NCBI GenBank assembly: GCA_016801845.1
Contig: CM028918.1
Coordinates: 15,514,501 to 15,578,500 of the forward strand
DNA length: 64,000 nucleotides
From: Polydactylus sextarius
Taxonomy: Eukaryota > Chordata > Actinopteri > Polynemidae
Direction of reading: 5' to 3'
Shown: positions 37,301-45,439 of the stretch, piece by piece
Layout: each line of letters starts with the position of its first letter
How positions within the stretch are numbered: the stretch's first letter is position 1
The notes under the pieces: model-generated
What the model saw: only the letters and a program-made list of their open reading frames with translations
Database searches by the model: none
What the model was told of the DNA's origin: nothing
Translations under genes and position numbers: made by a program

Positions 37301-39931
37301 TGGGTCAGTACCTGTTGTCGTCTGGTGCAATTCAGCCGCTGTTTTTTTTTCTTTTTTTTTTTTTTTTTTTTATAATTAGAGAGAGAAGAAGTGAACTTAA
37401 CTGTTTGAATCCAATGTTTCCTCTCAGTGTGTGGAGTCCATCACTGCACCACAGAGTCTGCAGGGTTTTATTCTCTGTATTGAAACACAACGGTGATTAG
37501 TTCCTTGCTCTCTGGCTGAAGATGTGTTGTGAACACATCTTTGAAATGAGATCACATGAAAAGACCAGAATCAACACTGCATCAGTCCAACGGTTACTAC
37601 TGCTCACAAATATATTAAATTAATATCTAATAAATGCTCGATGAAACTAAAACATCAGATTACTGAAACAGGAGGAGCTAGTTTATTTATTGGGAACAAT
37701 TTTAGCTGCAGATTAATGAAATTAAAATTAAATTTTGTTCCTTTTAAGCAATTGTCAGAAGAAAAAAAAACATAGATGAGATTACAAATTGGTGTTTTGC
37801 TGAACTTTAGCATATTTATTGTCATAGTAGCGAAAAAACACCACCAGTAACAATGGGTTTAGTGTGTGTAAGATTCACATCAGGCTGTGTCATATCTACT
37901 GCACTTACACCAGCTCACACTGCTGTTACAGTTGAAGGTGCATGAGAGGTGAAAATTGCTAAAAGTAACAGATAAACATCACCAGATTTTATATACATTG
38001 TAATCAATGACGTTAACTTCCATTGACTTCCACTTAAAAGTCAGTTCAGTGTGTGAGGGAATACTTCCAGTCGCAGGATTGTGTGGAAGTAAATGCAGTC
38101 AAACAGATAGTGGAGGTGTCGGAATAAAATCACCGATGGTTTTGGTCGTTTCATGACACAGGTTGACTTTCTCTGATAAACACCTCTTCAACCAGCAAGA
38201 AGGAGCTAGTCAACGTTTCTTAACTGTTGTAACATTTGTTTGGTAACAAAAATAAATCTTCAGACTCTTTTGATTAAAGCATTTGGATCAAATCTGGTCT
38301 GGTGTAACAGGTTCTGGCTCCATCTTAGACCTGGATGTTGCTGCAGTTTGGAAAGACACAGGGACACATGAGCCAAGTGATTAATGTCTTACTCTGGGGG
38401 TCTAAGGTCGTGGTCACCATCTATGGCTGTGATCGAGCCCCATTTAACTTCTATGGCTTTAAAATTGAAATTGTGACTATTGGACAAACACAGTAAGACC
38501 AAGGGGCTCCTCATCATCAGCAATAAAAACTGATTTGACGGTGACCTCGACCTTGGGTCAAACCCAACACTTCCACAGACCTTTGTGCTGCTTTGGAATG
38601 GCCCAACAGCTTAACAGCTTTTTAACGCTCTCTTCTTTCTCTTTTCTTGGCTCGCTGCTCTGATTTAATGACATCTGACGGTTTCTGCCTAATGCTTCTC
38701 CAGAACTCGTTCCCTTCCTTCCTTCCTTCTTTCCTTCCTTCCTTCTGCTTAGGCTGGTCTGTGGGAAATGAAGTGATGTCGACCTGGAAAGCTGCCGGGT
38801 ACTGGTGACCAAGACTCTGATGGAAAAACTTAAACTTTAAGCGGTTTCAAAGTTCCTGTGTTTGATAACTGTTCCCTTTAGAAGTAAAGAGTGTGATTGA
38901 ACGACAGCAGAGATCTTGACGACCGTCACCCAGCAGCTTCTGTCTCATGTTTTCTGATGAAACGACCCATGTGCGAACGATGCTGACTCATGTTTTACTG
39001 CTGTGTCTGTCTGCTGTGTGACCTCTGAACCTCGGGACAGGATTTAACTCGTACACTGGAAACTCAGCAGGAGTTGTAGGATCAGGAGAAGTCTACAAGG
39101 ACCCGCGAGACAAATGGACAAAGAGGTAAACAACCTCCTTTTCTCTGTCTGTCTGCTGACTTCTTATTATTTAAATAACTAAGTTTTCAGAGGGTGTTTT
39201 TCGAAGTGATATTAGGATCCTGCCTTGTCATCGTGTTGCATTGTGAGAAAAAAACAAATCAAGGAGTCACAGATCCTGCTCAGATCTAGTTTGTAGTTCG
39301 GATTTAGGACTCGATGTCCTCTGTCTTACCCTGCTCTTTCCACATCTGATTGGCTGGATCAGTGAGCGTCAATGTAGAAATTGCTATTTTTTCCCCTTCA
39401 CCATTTCTTATTCATGAACTTGAGCTTTGAACCAGCTCTGGCTCTGAACTTGTAAAATCTTTGATCAGCGTCAAAGTTTAGAATCTTTGAAGTGAAGAGC
39501 TCGAGATGAAAAGGTTTTAAAAATCGGCTGAAAAGTTTAAATGTACCCCACAATAACTGGACAAATCGCTGAGGAAGAAAGTGGGATGAAACTGAAAGGT
39601 TAAGGACAGATAATAGTAACAAATAAATAGTACAAATATCAGCTCAGTATTTTGATACACAGTACACCTGCAGGTCCTAAAAAGGATATGATCCAGTTAA
39701 AGAGGGATTTAAATGTCTTAGATTGAAACTACCCAGAAACCATTGGGTCTAACCGCTGTCACGTCTGTTTGTTGCAGTCAGGAGCAGGAGAACTCGATCC
39801 CCAGCGGCGCTCCGGAGAGTCTGACCTTCAAGGAGCGCCAGCGTCTCTTCTCTCAGGGGAAGGAGGTTTCCAACAAGGTCAAGGCTTCACGCAAACTCAT
39901 GGAGCTGGAGAACGAGCTCAACACCAAGTAG
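131..39931 (+). CDS. afdn: Afadin, 3' part of gene (23 exons)
   Basis: Afadin is a cytoplasmic scaffold at adherens junctions; its PDZ domain binds nectin tails and its C-terminal region binds F-actin. Exons read from the sequence: 131-151, 2909-3054, 3515-3609, 3715-3980, 4499-4642, 4922-5120, 5251-5357, 8284-8364, 19032-19097, 19207-19280, 21385-21530, 23045-23244, 23385-23476, 23691-23885, 23997-24147, 24541-24949, 25057-25298, 25386-25600, 26332-26511, 30195-30329, 33442-33997, 39041-39125, 39778-39931 (TAG). Splice phases agree throughout except in exon 23045-23244, which lacks one base. Exon 21385-21530 lacks an AG acceptor. With the missing base restored, about 1319 codons of the roughly 1800-residue family are present. 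The RA and FHA domains must lie upstream. Identity rests on near-continuous resemblance to vertebrate afadin from the DIL domain to the final NELNTK. Teleosts may have two paralogues; I cannot say which this is. Confidence 0.97.
152..2908 (+). other. Afadin intron, no gene seen
   Basis: AT-rich intron between the microexon and the first DIL exon. It holds a polypyrimidine stretch near 895-990, homopolymer T runs and an A/C-rich simple stretch near 1150-1205. Short open frames here have no family resemblance and follow the low-complexity tracts. The acceptor at 2901-2908 is preceded by a long T run. Confidence 0.8.
2909..5120 (+). CDS. afdn: Afadin DIL (dilute) domain exons
   Basis: Five exons (2909-3054, 3515-3609, 3715-3980, 4499-4642, 4922-5120) encode the DIL domain, a helical module shared with the myosin V tail. 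Visible landmarks are ALAFWMANASELLNFIKQD, the HTLTGAMSLLRRCRVN segment, HYWGAILRQQLSHIEAWAEK and LNSLQLHALMTNYHCAPDEP. The last exon carries the acidic linker VQLEEDPDLQLPFLLPEDGY, which is typical of afadin. All introns have GT-AG ends. The 105-bp intron 3610-3714 is a multiple of three with no in-frame stop, so the two flanking exons appear as one open frame. Confidence 0.96.
4903..6786. repeat. Cluster of (CA)n/(TG)n microsatellites
   Basis: Separate tracts at about 4903-4919, 5371-5394, 6355-6380, 6409-6427, 6490-6542, 6653-6670 and 6760-6786, the longest about 40 bases. The first directly forms the 3' end of an afadin intron. Confidence 0.9.
5251..5357 (+). CDS. afdn: Afadin exon between DIL and PDZ
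   Basis: This exon reads FCRLTPHPRSPGTWTVHFEG and ends in NTEM. It matches the short conserved stretch linking the DIL and PDZ domains in afadins. The acceptor is TCTACCAG and the donor GTAAAC. The phase is two bases in and zero out, matching both neighbours. Confidence 0.93.
5358..8283 (+). other. Afadin intron rich in CA/TG microsatellites
   Basis: The intron holds repeated dinucleotide tracts at about 5371-5394, 6355-6425, 6490-6542, 6653-6670 and 6760-6786, and a pyrimidine-rich stretch with a T run near 8040-8135. Open frames reported by eye in these tracts are repeat translations such as His-Thr runs. No coding signal or RNA gene was recognised. Confidence 0.8.
8284..19280 (+). CDS. 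afdn: Afadin PDZ domain, first three exons
   Basis: Exons 8284-8364, 19032-19097 and 19207-19280 encode most of the class II-type PDZ domain that binds the C-termini of nectins. The carboxylate-binding loop NGMGLSIV is in the first exon. The second carries LGIYIKSVVKGGAAD and the third DGRLAAGDQLLSVDGRSLVG. The domain finishes in the exon at 21385, whose 5' edge is damaged. The first PDZ intron is 10.7 kb, the longest in the window. Confidence 0.96.
11079..11117. repeat. (TG)n microsatellite
   Basis: An uninterrupted TG run of about 38 bases in the PDZ intron of afadin. Confidence 0.95.
14834..15624 (-). mobile_element. PIF/Harbinger-like DNA transposon remnant
   Basis: A 791-bp unit bounded by perfect 17-bp terminal inverted repeats (GGCCCTCATTTATCAAA at the left, its complement at the right) and flanked on both sides by AAT, a three-base target duplication. 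On the - strand, about 15320-15490 reads RNFTEVEIEMLTSLVDAHR followed by VLFGSLKSGI. This resembles the Myb/SANT-like (trihelix) protein that PIF/Harbinger elements carry beside their transposase. No transposase is left, so this is an internally deleted, non-autonomous copy. Superfamily assignment combines the 3-bp duplication with the Myb-like remnant; the exact family is not known to me. Confidence 0.75.
19281..21384 (+). other. Afadin intron before damaged exon
   Basis: AT-rich intron with small A runs and no recognised element. Its 3' end, 21341-21384, is a nearly pure CT tract that runs directly into coding sequence without the AG expected at a splice acceptor. Confidence 0.75.
21385..21530 (+). 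CDS. afdn: Afadin exon closing PDZ; lesion at 5' edge
   Basis: The 3' part reads EVAKQGAIYHGLATLLNQPS and PMMQR, strongly afadin. The 5' part should begin with Ala-Ala-Glu-Leu-Met-Thr-Arg-Thr; here the first codons are Ala-Leu-Ser-Leu, inside a CT run, and the two bases before the exon are TC, not AG. A 28-base unit starting ATGACAAGGACTGG is repeated directly at 21399-21426 and 21427-21454. The second copy is read in another frame (HDKDWFSRDS), after which the frame is correct again, so the exon stays open. Either this individual has a real nine-residue insertion and altered acceptor, or the consensus is wrong beside the CT tract. Confidence 0.85.
22352..22383. repeat. (TG)n microsatellite
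   Basis: A pure TG run of about 32 bases in the afadin intron before the frameshifted exon; a shorter one lies at 21637-21660. Confidence 0.95.
23045..23244 (+). CDS. afdn: Afadin exon with one-base frameshift
   Basis: After the GCAG acceptor the exon reads ASDRG...KMRPKSEGFELYNNSVQ in the afadin frame. It then loses one base in the run CAAACGG at about 23121-23127. From there the afadin-like residues continue in the next frame (NGSPESPQAGWDCYPEPKKM, then DRLLKNRADHRSSPNVA) to a GTAAGT donor. The exon is 200 bases; its neighbours' phases require 201. As given, the frame would hit a stop within the exon. A lost A in a short homopolymer is the simplest explanation. Confidence 0.88.
23385..25600 (+). 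CDS. afdn: Afadin proline-rich linker exons
   Basis: Exons 23385-23476, 23691-23885, 23997-24147, 24541-24949, 25057-25298 and 25386-25600. The first reads KITSVSTGNLC, the second RPEAYPIPTQTYPREYF. The fourth contains SSLESSTSSQEHLNFS, GPGRWKTP and polyproline runs, then a basic helix start REEQQRWYEKEKARLEEE. The sixth carries PQQQPRTIERRDLQYITISK and SPDPWKRDAREK. These are landmark segments of afadin, a region of proline-rich motifs and predicted disorder. The exon 23997-24147 encodes repeated Asp-Tyr-Gln-His-Arg-Asp units that I do not recognise from mammalian afadin. Confidence 0.95.
26332..30329 (+). CDS. afdn: Afadin coiled-coil exons
   Basis: Exons 26332-26511 and 30195-30329 encode a long charged helix: KLMLEWQFQKRLQESKLSD, a run of acidic residues, then MIMQRLEAEKRAR and LQDEERRRKQQLEEIRKRE with repeated Glu/Arg heptads. 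Afadin has an extended single-helix or coiled-coil segment here. Both exons are multiples of three (180 and 135), so either could be skipped without shifting the frame. The second follows directly on a 44-bp (TG)n tract that serves as its pyrimidine-poor acceptor context. Confidence 0.94.
26512..30194 (+). other. Afadin intron, no gene seen
   Basis: A 3.7-kb intron with an A run at about 27065-27083, a CA tract near 27385-27402, a pyrimidine-rich block at 28125-28310, an AT-rich zone at 29200-29400 and TG tracts at 29875-29900 and 30146-30189. No coding segment with the afadin phase and no recognised element was found. Confidence 0.75.
30146..30189. repeat. (TG)n microsatellite next to splice acceptor
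   Basis: A TG run of about 44 bases ending five bases before the acceptor AG of an afadin coiled-coil exon. It replaces the usual pyrimidine tract. Confidence 0.95.
30330..33441 (+). other. Afadin intron, no gene seen
   Basis: A 3.1-kb intron with mixed AT-rich DNA, an A run at 31337-31349, GTT-rich repeats around 31675-31710 and a CA run at 32520-32533. Open frames on both strands near 31860-32480 have no family resemblance. Confidence 0.7.
33442..39931 (+). CDS. afdn: Afadin C-terminal exons (F-actin-binding region)
   Basis: Exons 33442-33997, 39041-39125 and 39778-39931. The first, 556 bases and very GC-rich, reads YYTRLEAERRRQHEEAERK, then PPLPRDYQPP, NTSYLKTQV and a glycine/proline-rich stretch. 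The last reads PSGAPESLTFKERQRLFSQG and ends KASRKLMELENELNTK before TAG, which matches the afadin terminus. The F-actin-binding part of long afadin lies in this region. The first exon's frame stays open past its GTAGAC donor to 34434, so intron retention would give a different hydrophobic tail; I judge splicing to be normal. Confidence 0.95.
33998..39040 (+). other. Afadin intron, no gene seen
   Basis: A 5-kb intron with an (AT)n tract at about 34270-34315, an AAT-repeat at 34758-34780, A/T homopolymers at 34879-34896, 35349-35368, 35934-35954 and 37346-37371, and a CA tract near 36061-36084. No recognised transposon or RNA gene. Confidence 0.7.
34268..34315. repeat. (AT)n microsatellite
   Basis: An AT-dinucleotide run of about 48 bases with one T-rich interruption, inside the intron after the GC-rich afadin exon. 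Confidence 0.95.
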
Positions 39932-40680
39932 TAAACCCCAGCCCTCCGCCACCTCCCCCAGCGCCACCTTAACGCCAGTGTTACCACGGTAACGTTAAGA
40001 TGATCCTGGGGAGAAGGTGAATAAAAGAAGAAAGAGGAAAAAAAAAAAAAAAAAAGAAAGAAAAAAAGTCAAGAGAGCCGGCGCTCACTTCCCTACCACT
40101 GACTGTCTCCTCCTGTTTGTGTTGTTTTCCCCTTTTTATTTTTATTATTTTTTATTTTAATCATCGAATAACTGGACCGTTCACCTTTTTTTTGACGTAG
40201 CTGTATCGTTGCAATAGGAGAGACATTTATGGCTTAAAAATTTCTTCCCCCTCATTAAGGTCTGTCAAAGATATATAATGATAAAGCACTGTAAAAAAGT
40301 TTTAATTATATCTAGTGAGAATTTGAGTATCACACGACAAAGGGGGATATATTTTTGTTTGTAAAATGGTTTTCGGGGCAAAAGATGGAGAAAGTTTTCT
40401 TCATTTTAAATTTTTTTTAAATAGCTTACAGAAATATGAACAATTTTATGGTGTTATTTTATGCTCTATTTCTGCATCATATTGTTTTCACACTTTTAAT
40501 TCCATCTTGCCAGCAGAAATGCCCAATGTTGAGCTCCAGACCGGTCTTTTATTTTTTATTTTATTTTTACTTTTTAATTTCCTTGTTTTTTTTTTTTTTT
40601 TTTTTTTTTAAAATAATAATTAAATTCTCAGTGAGTAAAAACACTGTTATTTCATTCCGTAGCAAGAAAAGCATGGGATT

Positions 40681-40713
<33 letters not shown>

Positions 40714-41940
40714 TTGTGATGTTTTAGATAAACTCTGAAAGATTCTCCAGAGGAGGATTGTACAGTCCAGAGAAGGATCTTTAAGTGCACAACATTACTG
40801 TAAATATTCGGGTCCACAACTGTCACACTCTTTTACTACTGTAGAAACCTGCCAGGCTACTAAAAAAAATTACTGCAAAACTAATGTGATTTAACAGCAT
40901 TTTGGTGACAGGAAATTCCAACGGGAAGTTTGGCCAAAACTGGACTGTCTCCCTGCTGCTCCTCATCGCCAGTGGAGTTCAATTTTTTTTTTTTTTTTTT
41001 TAATGTTTTCGCCCCAACCTGAGGTGACTTTCATTTTTATTTTCTTTTAAATCAAAGTCATTGTTTTTGCAGAGTCGTGTGAAATTAATTTGACTGATTA
41101 TAACCTAAATCCATAAGCCAGGAAAATGGACTTCTTTTTCTTTCACTCACAATGTGATTCATGTTGGTTTTCACAATAAAAAGGAAAAAAAACAAAAACA
41201 AAAACAAAAACAGAAAAACAAATGAAATTAACACTACTCTTCTAAGTCCTTGCTCCTTTGCTTTACAGATATTTATTTTCAAACCTTGTGGAAAAAACCA
41301 TACTTGCACAAAAACTTGTTTTTAATATTAAATATGTATCTGCAAACTGTATTGAGAAGTGGATTACATTTGGGACCTCTCAGACTGTGGATGATAATCT
41401 CTGTTTTCCTGCATAAAAGATGGAGAAGTTCTGTTTTTACACCAGCTGTAGTTGGAGGGGTCCGGATGTTTTTCGAGGACTGGAGCTAAGGTGACAGAAT
41501 TGTGATTGTACAAATATATATACACACAATTTCCATAATCCTACTCACCACCACCACCGCCGCTGCTGCTCTGCTGATGTAGAAAAGGAACGCACTTCAA
41601 ACCCCAGTGTGTCAGTCTAAAACACAAAAACCCCACTGAAAATAGTGATGTTTCAAATGTTCTCTCTCTTCTGCAGTTTGTTTGAGTGACTCCATCCTGT
41701 GTGTGGGTTTATTTGATTTTTCTCTTCAGGAGCCTCCACTAAAAAAACTGATTCTACATATGAGATAAGATGCTGTTAAAATAGCTGACCTGTAAAAACA
41801 CTACAGATGTGTCTCCTTTCTTCCCCACACCACTCCGACTACGACAACTCCTTTTTAGGTTTCAAAATGAACTGAATCATTTAAATGGTTTCATGTTTAG
41901 CCTTTTGTAAATCATTAATAAATACAGATTTTTCAACAGT
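39932..41940 (+). other. afdn: Afadin 3' UTR
   Basis: AT-rich sequence after the TAG, with several long T runs (40588-40609, 40690-40715, 40983-41000). AATAAA polyadenylation signals occur at 41175-41180 and 41917-41922. The second is followed by a GT-rich stretch (GTGCAGGCTGGAGGTG), a plausible cleavage context, which would give a UTR of about 2 kb. The exact end is inferred. Confidence 0.65.
41917..41922 (+). terminator. Likely distal poly(A) signal of afdn
   Basis: Canonical AATAAA within TTAATAAATACAG, followed within about 30 bases by a G/T-rich element. It is the last such hexamer before the mobile-element and tRNA region starts. Confidence 0.5.
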
Positions 41941-42119
41941 GCAGGCTGGAGGTGTTTTCTTTTGTTGAGCTGCTCTGAGTGCTATTGATGTAGTGATTAT
42001 TTTATGTAGACACAATGACGAAAAGTAGTGAATAGTCTATCATTTTTATTTGGGGCACAAATGTCAATGCAAATAAAATTAATCCAATTATTCTCTGTAA
42101 TGTTTGGAAAAAGAGACTA

Positions 42120-42743
42120 CCATATTGACCCGAATATAAGACTACCTGTGTTTTTCAAATCCCATTTTTGGAAAAATTAATGAGCGAGCACATGACCTGT
42201 AGTTGCAGGCATGCATCATCTAGGAGTAGATTTTTTTTTTTTTATTTTTTTTTTTTTTTGTATCATTATTTGTTGGGGATTTTTGCCTTTAATGATAGAG
42301 ACAGGGTAGAGAGAACCAGGGAACCTTGTCTACATGTGGATTCAAACTCATGAACAGCTGCACAGCATATGCTGCTATACAGGCAGCTCCTAGGAGCAGT
42401 ATCTAACATGAGTGCGAGCGTTAGCATTACAGCTACCAACCACTTGGTAGCCCAATTTTGAAATTATGGTGGAGCTCCACAATCTCGTCAATGTCTGAGA
42501 AGCACTGTCTTCTCTGCTGTTTGTTAACTTGCTCAACGTTTGAGCCACTGTTTTCTAACACGTCTCTGTGTCGCGATCGCATTTCTCCAGGTCACTGGTG
42601 AGTGGGAAGAAGAAGCTCTGATTCCTTTGGGGAGAAGACTTTGACGGCACTTGTTGGTTTAGACCCCTGGGTCACTGGACAATCCGACTTTTTAAGACTT
42701 TTTTCTAGAGAGAAAATACCATCTTATATGCGGATCAATACAG
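42120..42743. mobile_element. TA-flanked inverted-repeat element (MITE-like)
   Basis: A 624-bp unit whose ends are imperfect inverted repeats of about 23 bases: CCATATTGACCCGAATATAA on the left and, read from the right, CTGTATTGATCCGCATATAA. TA stands on both sides, as expected for a Tc1/mariner-pogo type target duplication. No transposase frame survives; an internal T-rich stretch lies at 42230-42260. Superfamily is inferred from the TA flanks only. Confidence 0.55.
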
Positions 42744-42783
42744 TATTAAACTTAAGTCCATGGGAGTTACAGTTATGTAGGTA

Positions 42784-42809
42784 ATACTAACCATTACACT
42801 ATGGAATCA
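42784..42809 (-). pseudogene. tRNA-Gln 5'-end remnant
   Basis: Reverse-strand sequence resembles the acceptor and D-arm start of the tRNA-Gln copies further right, with several substitutions and nothing of the anticodon arm. It marks the left fringe of the tRNA array. Confidence 0.45.
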
Positions 42810-42883
42810 CTACACAACAAGTTTGAGTTAATATATAATTACCTGCCAATGTTCAGCATCATGTTGTTCCCCAGTGAAAAGTC

Positions 42884-42907
42884 TGTCAGAAGTGGGGTTT
42901 AAACCCA
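42884..42907 (-). pseudogene. tRNA-Leu 3'-end remnant
   Basis: Only the 3' acceptor strand and T-arm of the tRNA-Leu are left (CTGTCAGAAGTGGGGTTT on the + strand). The sequence then jumps to the normal upstream flank (GTGAATGCATGAATTG), so about 60 bases of the tRNA body were deleted. Confidence 0.6.
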
Positions 42908-43060
42908 GTGAATGCATGAATTGTAACGATGATAACCCAAGATATTTAAGCACAGATAGACAAATTTAGGGAGACACTTATTAACATGTAAAAACAGCAT
43001 CCTTGTGTTATACAGTACTATGTGTGAGAATGATTGAGAAGTTTTGGCAGCTTCATCAGA

Positions 43061-43120
43061 AATTTGAACTCAGACCACTGGATTCAAAGTCCAGAGTGCT
43101 AACCATTACACTGTGGAACC
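43061..43120 (-). pseudogene. tRNA-Gln(UUG) pseudogene, 3' end lost
   Basis: Anticodon arm (TTG anticodon), D-arm and 5' acceptor match the intact tRNA-Gln copies. The 3' acceptor strand and part of the T-arm are missing: the upstream motif CAGAAAT joins directly to TTGAACTCAG, a deletion of about 55 bases with microhomology. There is also a change in the 5' acceptor/D region. Confidence 0.75.
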
Positions 43121-43292
43121 TGTACATAAGGTTTTTCATGTTTCAGATTCATCTATGATTACCATCAACTGGTCAACATCATATTGTTTCCTAACCAGAT
43201 TCTTCTCTGTCAGAAGCAGGATTTTAACCAACATCAGTGCCTATTCATCAACTTAGGAGACCTGCTCCACGATGTGAGCAAAAATTTACCTT

Positions 43293-43315
43293 GCTAACCA
43301 ATACATCATGGAACC
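43293..43315 (-). pseudogene. tRNA-Gln 5'-end remnant
   Basis: Reverse complement is GGTTCCATGATGTATTGGTT plus three bases, the acceptor and D-arm start of the array's tRNA-Gln with two substitutions. A degenerate tRNA-like T-arm (GTCAGAAGCAGGATTTTAAC) occurs upstream at about 43209-43228. Confidence 0.5.
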
Positions 43316-43539
43316 ACTGTGACAGCAAGGCTTCTTCAGTTCTGATGGACAGTAGTTGATGACCAGAGTATGTCCTCTGTGGAGTGGACAGATTTTAATG
43401 TTCAAAGGTATATTTATGGTTATTGTTAGGGAGTTTCGACGAAAGCCATTAGGGTTACTAAGAGTCACTGAGGAGCTCCTGGCTATTGTAATGACTTGTT
43501 AAGTCTTCTAGTAAGGGATGAGAGGACAGCGTTGTAAGT

Positions 43540-43790
43540 GGGGGATAGTTGGTGCTGTAGTCCTTTTCTTCTGTTAGGTGATGGTTTCTCTGTTTTCACA
43601 TAGATGCTTCTTTTACTCCCCAAGATGCATCTCTAGGTAGAGAGCTGAGTCCTGGCCTGAGAAGTTGTCCAAGGTTTCTTTGGTTTCACTGATATAGTCC
43701 TCCTTGAATTGGATGGCATAAAGCACATTGTTGTTCTTCCTTCCACATATAGGATTACTTTTTCAAGTTTCAGTTATGTTTACACTGCCA
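43540..43790 (-). mobile_element. GIY-YIG retroelement fragment, type B
   Basis: Spacer left of the first full tRNA-Leu. On the - strand it is a degraded version of the coding text seen more clearly at 44396-44520 and 48570-48800, where CNAIYIGETKE-like residues can be read. That is the core of a GIY-YIG nuclease of the kind found at the 3' end of Penelope-like retroelements. Stops and deletions make it non-coding. Confidence 0.5.
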
Positions 43791-43847
43791 GAGTCACTGG
43801 TGCTCTATTAATTAATGTTCACCAACAGGAATGTTCTCCGGTGAAAA

Positions 43848-43930
43848 GGTCAGAAGTGGGATTTGAACCCACGCCTCCAGGAGAGACTGCGACCTGAACG
43901 CAGCGCCTTAGACCGCTCGGCCATCCTGAC
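43848..43930 (-). tRNA. tRNA-Leu(CAG), copy 1
   Basis: Eighty-three bases with acceptor GTCAGGA/TTCTGAC, variable arm, GTTCAAATC T-loop and anticodon CAG in the loop TTCAGGT. A four-T run follows the 3' end, suitable as a Pol III stop. A three-base loss beside the 3' end leaves C, not A, at the discriminator position; eukaryotic leucyl-tRNA synthetase prefers A73, so charging may be impaired. Confidence 0.88.
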
Positions 43931-44165
43931 TGTACAATAAGGAAACGTCCCATTTTTTTCACACGTCTTATTAGAGTGAACACATGAATTGCAATGATAT
44001 CCCAAAAGTTGTAAGTGCAGTGACATGAAACCAGAACATTCAGCATAGATACATAGAGGGGAGTGTTTCCAGTAAATACAGTTTTGTAAAGTTCTTTGTG
44101 TGAGAACGACTAAGCAGCTTCTTCAGAAATCACCACCTCTTCTTATTCTGTCTACACTTTAGATG

Positions 44166-44237
44166 AGGTTCCACTGAGATTTGAACTCAGACCACTGGAT
44201 TCAAAGTCCAGAGTGCTAACCATTACACCATGGAACC
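44166..44237 (-). tRNA. tRNA-Gln(UUG), copy 1
   Basis: Seventy-two bases: acceptor GGTTCCA paired with TGGAACC, anticodon loop CTTTGAA with anticodon TTG, T-arm CTGAG/CTCAG with a TTCAAAT loop, discriminator T. The fold is complete. It lies 236 bases past the tRNA-Leu copy 1 start. There is no four-T run close after its 3' end; the first is about 160 bases on. Confidence 0.88.
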
Positions 44238-44395
44238 TGTACGTAAGAGTCTTCATGTTTCAGATTCATCTATGATTACCATCAACTGGTCAACATCATA
44301 CTGTTTCCTAACCAGAATCTTCTCCAATTAAAAGTCTGTCGGAAGCAGAATTTTAACCAACATCAGTGCCTTTTCATTAACTCAGGTGACTCCTG

Positions 44396-44520
44396 GGTAT
44401 TGTAACGACTTGTTAAGTCTGTGTGAGAGGAAGAAAAACAACGTGCTTTATGCTGTCCAATTCAAGGAGGACTGTAATGCCATCTATATCGGTGAAACCA
44501 AAGAAACCTTGGACAACTGA
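44396..44520 (-). mobile_element. GIY-YIG retroelement fragment, type B
   Basis: On the - strand this reads VQFKEDCNAIYIGETKETLD, a GIY-YIG type motif (YIGETxxxL), directly downstream of tRNA-Leu copy 2 in transcription order. It is a fragment of about 40 codons without the rest of the nuclease or any reverse transcriptase. Confidence 0.65.
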
Positions 44521-44524
44521 GGTC

Positions 44525-44607
44525 TGTCAGAAGTGGGATTCGAACCCACGCCTCCAAGGGAGACTGCGACCTGAACGCAGCGCCTTAGACCGCTCGGCCA
44601 TCCTGAC
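44525..44607 (-). tRNA. tRNA-Leu(CAG), copy 2
   Basis: Full-length 83-base tRNA-Leu with CAG anticodon, TTCGAATC T-loop and A discriminator. No T4 run lies directly behind its 3' end, because the retroelement fragment abuts it. Confidence 0.92.
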
Positions 44608-44739
44608 TGTACAACAATAAAAATATGTCTGATTATTTTTGCACTTCTTACCAGAGCGAGTGCATAAATTGCAGTAATAATAATCCAAAATGTCTAAGTG
44701 CAGGGTGACAGAAAACCAGAGGGTTCAGTGTGGGTAGTG

Positions 44740-45290
44740 GGTAATAACCAGGGAGAAGCTGGCCCTCTGTTGCCAGAGGACAACCAGAGGAGACCACCAC
44801 TCAGCTGCTGCAGGGCTTCATGGGGAGCAGTGGTGGATTCTCAGAATTTATCCTCTGTTGAGTATTGGTTTATCATCTTTTACATAAATGGCTTCCTTTA
44901 CTTCCCTTTCAAATCATCTACCTAATCTGTCAAAGATGTGTCCATCTGAGTCTTCAAAAAAGTGTACCTTGTCTTTGAGATGTAGTTAGACAGCTTAGTC
45001 TTGGCCGGAGGAGTTGGCTCTTGGTTGGCTCATGGCTCTGTGTTGCGTCATGCGTTTGTTTGGTTTCCCTGATGTACAGGTAATTGCAGCTTGCAAAAGA
45101 CAACATAAGCCAGCTTGCTCTTCTTAGTATGTTGTGCAGTCTTTGGGATGAACCAGGGAACCCTCATATTACGAGGGTTGAGTTTTTCAGATATTCCAGC
45201 TAGATTCCAGATTGTTGCACCAGTCCTTCTCTGGGTTAGTGCTTCTTTCTCTAAAATCCCAGAGCCTCAAGTGTTGGGGTTCTTTTTAAT
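44740..45290 (-). mobile_element. GIY-YIG retroelement fragment, type A
   Basis: The spacer between tRNA-Leu copies 2 and 3. On the - strand it carries the degraded type A coding text (PKTAQHTK, then a Cys-containing CNYLYIGET-like core, then residues like FEDSDGQILDRLDR). This is the order seen in the endonuclease end of Penelope-like elements. Several frameshifts are present. Confidence 0.55.
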
Positions 45291-45321
45291 GATGTGGGAT
45301 GTTGTTCCCCAGTGAAAAGTC

Positions 45322-45404
45322 TGTCAGAAGTGGGATTTGAACCCACGCCTCCAGGGGAGACTGCGACCTGAACGCAGCGCCTTAGACCGCTCGGCCATCC
45401 TGAC
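45322..45404 (-). tRNA. tRNA-Leu(CAG), copy 3
   Basis: Complete 83-base tRNA-Leu(CAG) with TTCAAATC T-loop and A discriminator, followed by a TTTT run (complement of 45315-45318). Confidence 0.93.
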
Positions 45405-45439
45405 TGCACAACAAGGAAACGTCCCATTTTTTTCACACG

